From NCBI RefSeq assembly GCF_000013885.1, contig NC_007964.1, forward strand, positions 2,218,001 to 2,282,000: a DNA stretch of 64,000 nt. The letters run 5' to 3'. Positions 58,259 to 64,000 of this stretch are shown one piece after another. The stretch comes from Nitrobacter hamburgensis X14. GTDB lineage: Bacteria; Pseudomonadota; Alphaproteobacteria; Rhizobiales; Xanthobacteraceae. The notes under the pieces are model-generated. The model worked only from the letters and a program-made list of their open reading frames with translations, was not told the DNA's origin and ran no database searches. The position numbers were made by a program, and so were the translations under genes. The first letter of the stretch is position 1; each line of letters starts with the position of its first letter.

Positions 58259-61200
58259 TTATGCCGCCTTGCGATCTTCCGCGAGATTGGCGAGCTGGCG
58301 CATGACTTCGGTGGTTCCCGTCAGGCGTTCCTCCGGCGTTTCCCAATTTTGGAAGAACACGACCTTCATGTCTGGGCGGACCTTTGCCGCCTGTCCGTGC
58401 TGACGAATAAAATAGATCAGCCGATCGGGTTGCGCGAACTTGTTGTCACGGAAGGAAATCACAGCGCCCTTCGGCCCGGCATCCACCTTCTCGACATTGG
58501 CGCGGCGGCAATAGGCCTTGATGGCCGCGACCTTGAACAGGTACCGGACTTCATCCGGCAGCGGACCGAAGCGATCACGCAACTCCGCACCGAAATCTTC
58601 GATTTCGTCATCGGTGTCGAGGTCGGCAAGCCGGCGATACAGCGACAGCCGCACCGCGAGATCCGCGACGAAATCTTCCGGAATCAAAACCGGCATTCCA
58701 ATGGTGATCTGCGGCGACCACTGATCAGCGGCCGGCTCCGCAACGCCAGCCTTCAGATTCAGGATCGCCTCCTCCAGCATCGACTGATAGAGCTCGAATC
58801 CGACTTCCCTGATGTGGCCGGACTGTTCCTCGCCGAGCAGATTGCCGGCGCCGCGAATGTCGAGATCGTGCGACGCAAGCTGGAAGCCGGCCCCCAGCGT
58901 TTCAAGCGACTGCAGAACCTTAAGCCGGCGCTCGGCCTGCGCCGTGATCTTGTGCGTCGAGGGCAGTGTGAACAGCGCGTAGGCGCGCAGCTTCGACCGG
59001 CCGACCCGGCCGCGCAACTGATAAAGCTGCGCCAGACCGAACATGTCCGCGCGGTGCACGATGAGGGTGTTGGCGGACGGGATGTCGAGACCCGACTCCA
59101 CGATGGTGGTCGAGAGCAGGACATCGTACTTTCCGTCGTAGAAAGCCGACATGATGTCCTCGATCACCGTCGGCGCCATCTGACCGTGGGCAACGGCGAC
59201 CTTCATCTCCGGCACATGCTTGTCGAGAAAATCCTTGACCTCGGCGAGATCGTCGATGCGCGGCACCACATAGAAGGCCTGGCCGCCGCGATAGCGTTCG
59301 CGCAGCAGCGCCTCGCGGATCATCAAGGGATCGTGCGGCGCGACGAAGGTGCGGACGGCGAGGCGATCGACCGGCGGCGAAGCGATAATTGAAAGATCGC
59401 GTACGCCCGTCAGCGCCAGTTGCAGCGTGCGCGGAATTGGAGTCGCGCTCAGCGTCAGGACATGCACCTGCGCTCGCAACTGCTTGAGACGCTCCTTGTG
59501 ACTGACGCCAAAGTGCTGCTCCTCGTCCACCACGAGAAGTCCGAGATCCCTGAACTTGATGGATTTTCCGAGCAGCGCATGGGTGCCGACGACGATATCG
59601 ACGGAGCCGTCGGCAATCCCCTTCTTGACCTGAGCCAACTCCTTCGACGACACCAGCCGCGACGCCTGCGCGACGTTGACCGGAAAACCGCGGAACCGTT
59701 CGGTGAATGTCCTGGCATGTTGGCGCGCCAGCAATGTCGTCGGCACCACGACAGCGACCTGCTTCCCGTCCAGCGCGACGGCGAACGCCGCCCGCAGCGC
59801 CACCTCGGTCTTGCCGAAACCGACATCGCCGCAGATCAGCCGATCCATCGGCCGCCCGCTCTCGAGGTCTTTCAGCGACGCATGGATCGCGCCGAGCTGA
59901 TCTTCGGTTTCCTCGTAGGGAAAGCGCGCGCAGAATTCGTCATAGAGGCCGGACTGTACCGGCATCTTCGGCGCTTCGTGCAAATGCCGCGCCGCGGCGA
60001 TCTTGATCAGTTCGCCTGCGATCTCGCGAATGCGGTTCTTCAGTTTGGCCTTGCGGGCCTGCCACCCACTGCCGCCGAGGCGGTCGAGTTCGACGTTGGC
60101 GTGATCGGAGCCGTAGCGGGATAGGAGTTCAATATTCTCGACCGGCAGAAACAGTTTTGTTTCGTTCGCATAGCGCAGTTCCAGACAATCGTGCGGCGCA
60201 CCGCCCACCTCGAGCGTCTGCAAACCGGTGAACCGTCCGATGCCGTGCTCCACGTGCACGACGAGATCGCCAGCCGCGAGGCTGGTCGCTTCCGAGATGA
60301 AATTTTCAAGTTTACGGCTGGCCTTGCGCGGCCGCACCAGACGATCACCGAGAATATCCTGTTCGCTGACGACCGCGACGGCCTCGGTCTCGAATCCCGA
60401 TTCCATGCCGACGACCGCCAGCATCACTTCATTGCGGGGCGTGGCCTGAACCGTGCGCCAAGCATTGACGCTGGTCAGATTGAGCAGCTTGTGATCCCTC
60501 AGCATGCTCGCCATGCGGTCGCGCGAACCCTCGCTCCACAACGCGACGACGACTTTCTTTCGCGCGGCCTGCAAGGCCTGCACATAGGATACGACGGACG
60601 CGAAAACGTTGACGGCGGCATCTGCCCGTTCGGGTGCAAAATTCCGCCCCTGCCGCGCGCCGGCGTCGATGACATTGACGGCCTCGTCAGGCACCGCGAA
60701 AGGCGTCAGTCGCACCAGCGCGGCTTCATCGACGCGCTTCGCCCATTCATCCGGCGTCAGATAAAGCCGGTCGACCGGAAGCGGCTTGTAGACCGCACCG
60801 CCGCCTGGGTGCTCAAGGGCCTCGCGCCGCGCTTCGTAGTAATCGACGATCTGCTTGAAACGCTCGTTCGCTGCGTCTTCCCCCTGCGGTTCAATGGCGA
60901 TGGGCGCGCCGTCGAGATAATCGAACAGCGTGTCCATGCGCTCGTGAAACAACGGCAGCCAGTGCTCCATGCCCGGATGCCGCCGCCCCTCGCTGACGGC
61001 CTCGTACAACAGGTCATCGCGGCCGGGCGCACCGAAAGCGGCGACATATCCCATCCGGAAACGCCGGATGGTTTCGGTGACGAACTGGAATTCGGAGATC
61101 GGCACAAGATCGAGCGAACGCACGTCGAGCAGTGTGCGCTGGGTTTCCGGGTCAAACGACCGGATCGACTCCAGCGAGTCGCCGAAGAAATCGAACCGCA

Positions 61201-61783
61201 CAGGCTGGTCGAGACTGGACGGAAACAGATCGAGGATGCCGCCGCGCACGGCGTATTCGCCGGGTTCGCGGACCGTCGAGGAGCGATTGTAGCCGTTGTG
61301 CTCCAGCCACGCGGCGATCGAGTCCATCGGCACCACGTGGCCGGGCGCGACCGACAGGGCTTGAGACGCGACGATCGCGCGCGCGGGCACCCGTTGCAGG
61401 ATGGCGTTGACCGTCGTGAGTACGATCAAAGGCGCCTCGCTGCCGGTCAGACGAGACAAGCGCGCCAGTGTCGTGAGCCGCTGGGCAAGGATGCCGCCGT
61501 GCGGCGAGACCCGGTCATAGGGCTGACAGTCCCACGCCGGAAACTGCATCACCGAAATATCAGGCGCGAAGAACTCAAGCGCACGCGCCAGTTGCTGCAT
61601 GCGTGGGCCATCCCGGCAGACCACGGCGAGGCTGACGGCCGAAGCCTGCCGTCCCGCTTTGGCCTTGATAGCCCGCGCGAGGTCCGAGACGACGAGCCCT
61701 TCGGCACCTTCCGCGACGTTCGCGAGCGTCAGCGGACGGCCGGGCGACAGCGATTCCGCCGGTGATCGAACTGCCGCCATCAC
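58259..61783 (-). CDS. mfd: Transcription-repair coupling factor
   Basis: 1174 residues. It releases RNA polymerase stalled at lesions and recruits UvrA. A UvrB-like N-terminus (GPRMQQLARALEFFAPDISV, REPGEYAVRGGILDLFPSSL) is followed by the CarD-like RNA-polymerase-interacting domain (AAGDLVVHVEHGIGRFTGL, then PVENIELLSRYG), the RecG-like translocase with Walker A CGDVGFGKTEVALRAAF, VVDEEQHFGVSHKERLK, LSATPIPRTLQLALTG and QLRGRVGRS, and a C-terminal TRCF domain. Complete. Start overlaps the sdhE stop. Confidence 0.97.
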   Translation of the reverse strand: MMAAVRSPAESLSPGRPLTLANVAEGAEGLVVSDLARAIKAKAGRQASAVSLAVVCRDGPRMQQLARALEFFAPDISVMQFPAWDCQPYDRVSPHGGILAQRLTTLARLSRLTGSEAPLIVLTTVNAILQRVPARAIVASQALSVAPGHVVPMDSIAAWLEHNGYNRSSTVREPGEYAVRGGILDLFPSSLDQPVRFDFFGDSLESIRSFDPETQRTLLDVRSLDLVPISEFQFVTETIRRFRMGYVAAFGAPGRDDLLYEAVSEGRRHPGMEHWLPLFHERMDTLFDYLDGAPIAIEPQGEDAANERFKQIVDYYEARREALEHPGGGAVYKPLPVDRLYLTPDEWAKRVDEAALVRLTPFAVPDEAVNVIDAGARQGRNFAPERADAAVNVFASVVSYVQALQAARKKVVVALWSEGSRDRMASMLRDHKLLNLTSVNAWRTVQATPRNEVMLAVVGMESGFETEAVAVVSEQDILGDRLVRPRKASRKLENFISEATSLAAGDLVVHVEHGIGRFTGLQTLEVGGAPHDCLELRYANETKLFLPVENIELLSRYGSDHANVELDRLGGSGWQARKAKLKNRIREIAGELIKIAAARHLHEAPKMPVQSGLYDEFCARFPYEETEDQLGAIHASLKDLESGRPMDRLICGDVGFGKTEVALRAAFAVALDGKQVAVVVPTTLLARQHARTFTERFRGFPVNVAQASRLVSSKELAQVKKGIADGSVDIVVGTHALLGKSIKFRDLGLLVVDEEQHFGVSHKERLKQLRAQVHVLTLSATPIPRTLQLALTGVRDLSIIASPPVDRLAVRTFVAPHDPLMIREALLRERYRGGQAFYVVPRIDDLAEVKDFLDKHVPEMKVAVAHGQMAPTVIEDIMSAFYDGKYDVLLSTTIVESGLDIPSANTLIVHRADMFGLAQLYQLRGRVGRSKLRAYALFTLPSTHKITAQAERRLKVLQSLETLGAGFQLASHDLDIRGAGNLLGEEQSGHIREVGFELYQSMLEEAILNLKAGVAEPAADQWSPQITIGMPVLIPEDFVADLAVRLSLYRRLADLDTDDEIEDFGAELRDRFGPLPDEVRYLFKVAAIKAYCRRANVEKVDAGPKGAVISFRDNKFAQPDRLIYFIRQHGQAAKVRPDMKVVFFQNWETPEERLTGTTEVMRQLANLAEDRKAA

Positions 61784-62070
61784 GCGCCCTGCCCTGACGT
61801 GCGGAACGATTTTATACGATTGAACAATGCCGTCCGGTATTCGGGGGCCAGCGGAGCGCCGCCGCTTAGCGCGGCATAAAGGTCCGGGTCCGGAACCTCG
61901 ATCAGGCTTTCGAGATCGATCAATTCCGAATCGGTCAGCGAACCGATTTCTGCATCGGCGAACCGGCCGAGGATCAGGTCCACCTCGCGCATCCCGCGAT
62001 GCCAGCAGCGAAACAGCAGCCGTTTGCGGCGGTCATCCAGGCCGTCGCTCGATCGTGTCGATCCCGTCAT
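61780..62070 (-). CDS. sdhE: FAD assembly factor SdhE
   Basis: 96 residues. It promotes covalent attachment of FAD to succinate dehydrogenase. The hallmark RGxxE is seen in CWHRGMREVDLILGRFAD, followed by ELIDLESLIEVPDPDLYA. Couples translationally to mfd (ATGA) and is divergent from recG, a stable arrangement in alphaproteobacteria. Confidence 0.94.
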   Translation of the reverse strand: MTGSTRSSDGLDDRRKRLLFRCWHRGMREVDLILGRFADAEIGSLTDSELIDLESLIEVPDPDLYAALSGGAPLAPEYRTALFNRIKSFRTSGQGA

Positions 62071-62229
62071 CCGTCAATCCCATCCGAACGCCAAAAGCCC
62101 GGACGAGCCGGGCCGGCACCATATAGCCCTCGCGGTCGGGGATGTCAGCACCTGTCCGCGCATTGCATAATCCGCAAATTGCATTCAAGGCTTGCGGCCG
62201 GTCCACCTCACTTTTTGTCGAAACGCTTG

Positions 62230-64000
62230 ATGCGCCCTGCACTGCTCAATCCTCTCTTTGCATCGGTGACCAGCCTGTCCGGCGTCGGCCCGAGACAGGA
62301 CAAGCTGTTCCGGTATCTGCTCGGGCGCGACGAAACCCCGCGCCTGATCGATCTGCTGTTTCACCTGCCTGGAAGCGTCATCGATCGCAGGGCGCGACCC
62401 AAGGTCCGCGATGCCGTTCCCGGCACCGTCGTGACACTGGAGGTGACCGTCGACCGGCATCGCCCTACGCCGTCCGGACGCTCGCGCGCGCCGCATCTGG
62501 TCTATGCCAGCGACGAGACCGGGGACGTCGTGCTGACCTACTTCCGCGCCCAGCCGGGCTACGTCGAAAAGTTGCTTCCCGTCGGAACCAAGCGCTACGT
62601 GTCCGGCACCGCGCAGATATTCGACGGTAGCTTGCAGATCGTGCACCCCGACCGGGTGGTCGATGAGGCCGGGTTTGCAAAACTTTCGGGCATCGATCCC
62701 GTCTATCCCCTCACCGAGGGGCTGGCGCTGGGCTCCTTGCGGCGCGCGATCGCGATGGCCCTGCAAAGGCTCCCCCTATTGCCCGAATGGATCGGTCCGG
62801 ACATTTTGCGCCGGTGCAGCTTCCCGCCGCTGGAAGAAGCGCTCCATCGCGTTCACGTCCCGCTGGAATTGACCGACATTCTCCCGGAAAGCCGGTTCTG
62901 GTCACGCCTTGCCTTCGACGAGCTGCTTGCCGGACAACTCGCGCTGGCACTGGTGCGCGCGCAGCTTCGCCGGCCGGCTGGAAGCCGACACGCCGGCGAC
63001 GGGCACCTGCGCAACAGGATTATCGACGCGCTTCCCTACGCCCTGACCGCATCTCAACAGCAGGCCGCTGCCGCGATCAGCGATGATTTGCGGCAGCCGG
63101 TGCGGATGCTGAGGTTGCTTCAGGGCGATGTCGGCTCGGGCAAGACGGTCGTCGCGCTGCTCGCCGCCGCCGCGGTGACTGAGGCCGGCAAGCAGACGGC
63201 CCTGATGGCGCCGACCGAAATCCTTGCCCGCCAGCATATCAAGACCGTCGCACCGCTGGCCGACCGGGCCGGCCTGCGTGTTGCGATCCTGACCGGCCGC
63301 GAGAAAGGCAAGGAACGGCGCGAGATCGTTGCACGCCTGGCCAACGGCGACATCGACTTGCTGGTCGGAACCCACGCATTGATCCAGGACGATGTGGCGT
63401 TCAAGGCGCTGGCGCTTGCGGTGGTGGACGAACAGCACCGTTTCGGGGTGCGTGAGCGCCTCGCCCTGACCGCCAAGGGCGAGGCCGTGGATGTGCTGGT
63501 CCTGAGCGCAACACCGATCCCGCGCACGCTCGTTCTCACCTATTTCGGCGACATGGACGTCTCCGAATTGCGCGAAAAGCCCGCTGGTCGGCAGCCGATC
63601 GATACCCGCGCCCTCCCCGACAGCCGCCTGAACGAGGTGATCGAAGCGGTCGGCCGCGCCGTGAAGGCCGGCAAGCTGGTTTACTGGATCTGCCCGCTGG
63701 TCGAGGAATCCGACACCGTCGACCTGACCGATGCTGAGCAGCGCTTCGACAGCCTCAAGGCCCGCTTCGGCGACAAGGTCGGCCTTGTTCACGGCAAAAT
63801 GCGAGGCCTGGAGAAAGATCGCGTGATGGCGCAATTCGCGGCGGCCGAAATCAATCTGCTGGTGGCGACAACCGTCGTCGAGGTCGGCGTTGACGTGCCG
63901 GCGGCGACCGTCATGGTCATCGAGAACGCGGAACGCTTTGGCCTTGCGCAACTGCATCAATTGCGGGGCCGGATCGGCCGCGGCTCGGAGCCATCGACCT
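62230..64000 (+). CDS. recG: ATP-dependent DNA helicase RecG (3' partial)
   Basis: Branch-migration helicase that remodels stalled forks. Starting at ATG 62230, the wedge/OB domain includes SLSGVGPRQDKLFRYLLGRD and LPGSVIDRR; the helicase has Walker A LQGDVGSGKTVVALLAAA, MAPTEILARQH, AVVDEQHRFGVRERL, LSATPIPRTLVLTYFG and TTVVEVGVDVPAATVMVIE, ending at LHQLRGRIGRG where the window stops. About 100 residues remain beyond the edge. No defects seen. Confidence 0.96.
   Translation, partial: MRPALLNPLFASVTSLSGVGPRQDKLFRYLLGRDETPRLIDLLFHLPGSVIDRRARPKVRDAVPGTVVTLEVTVDRHRPTPSGRSRAPHLVYASDETGDVVLTYFRAQPGYVEKLLPVGTKRYVSGTAQIFDGSLQIVHPDRVVDEAGFAKLSGIDPVYPLTEGLALGSLRRAIAMALQRLPLLPEWIGPDILRRCSFPPLEEALHRVHVPLELTDILPESRFWSRLAFDELLAGQLALALVRAQLRRPAGSRHAGDGHLRNRIIDALPYALTASQQQAAAAISDDLRQPVRMLRLLQGDVGSGKTVVALLAAAAVTEAGKQTALMAPTEILARQHIKTVAPLADRAGLRVAILTGREKGKERREIVARLANGDIDLLVGTHALIQDDVAFKALALAVVDEQHRFGVRERLALTAKGEAVDVLVLSATPIPRTLVLTYFGDMDVSELREKPAGRQPIDTRALPDSRLNEVIEAVGRAVKAGKLVYWICPLVEESDTVDLTDAEQRFDSLKARFGDKVGLVHGKMRGLEKDRVMAQFAAAEINLLVATTVVEVGVDVPAATVMVIENAERFGLAQLHQLRGRIGRGSEPST

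Noticed and set aside
60191..61765. 524-residue plus-strand frame inside mfd
   Set aside because: Antisense shadow of a fully conserved mfd; no start signal or motifs.

Overview
The window looks like a piece of chromosome from an alphaproteobacterium of the Bradyrhizobium / Nitrobacter / Afipia / Rhodopseudomonas group (Nitrobacteraceae). The evidence is high-GC coding sequence, the neighbourhood rlpA-dacF-tmk-holB-metG-tatD, a one-step phosphatidylcholine synthase, an IalB-type secreted protein, and the dispersed intergenic hairpins common in that group. The assignment rests on recognition of protein families and was not checked against a database.

Region 1 (1-12.0 kb) is a defence and mobile-element island. 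It opens inside a UvrD/RecB-type helicase-nuclease gene. Next comes an SRAP (YedK/HMCES) pseudogene whose second codon, the catalytic Cys, is split by an IS1111-type IS110 element. A compact three-gene operon follows (4476-10406): a membrane-anchored TerB_N/TerB/TerB_C protein, a P-loop ATPase and an Lhr-like DEAD/DEAH helicase. This matches the Shango anti-phage system (SngA-SngB-SngC). About 1.6 kb of transposon and gene debris follows.

Region 2 (12.0-22.3 kb) is ordinary chromosome: ynfA, an acyl-CoA synthetase, and a minus-strand run of rlpA, dacF-like, tmk, holB, metG, tatD and an MBL hydrolase, several with overlapping ends. MetG carries an unusual lysine/alanine-rich N-terminal tail of about 145 residues.

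Region 3 (22.99-40.32 kb) is an integrated element of about 17.3 kb at the 3' end of tRNA-Ser(UGA). It is bounded by a 14-bp att repeat, with a P4-type integrase next to attL. Almost everything else is on the minus strand: AlpA-type activator, TOPRIM protein, RepA-type helicase with an iteron-like cluster beside it, then HK97-type portal, prohead protease, major capsid, HNH endonuclease, connector, small and large terminase and head-closure genes. There are no tail, lysis or CI-type repressor genes. This is the architecture of a capsid-forming phage-inducible chromosomal island, a satellite that makes its own DNA-filled heads and takes tails from a helper phage. It is the most interesting object in the window. 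It also carries two secreted or lipoprotein cargo genes and a ribbon-helix-helix regulator with candidate operators.

Region 4 (40.3-45.0 kb) is a sparse patch: cspA, small hypothetical genes, and relics of a second element (integrase N-terminus plus RHH fragment). Region 5 (45.0-64.0 kb) is core chromosome: cupin, pxpBCA (5-oxoprolinase), quinone oxidoreductase, terC, pcs, a UbiH-like hydroxylase, hspQ, an IalB-like protein, a YejA-like peptide-binding protein, a degenerate AMP-binding protein paired with a degenerate GGDEF-like protein, mfd, sdhE, and recG running off the right edge.
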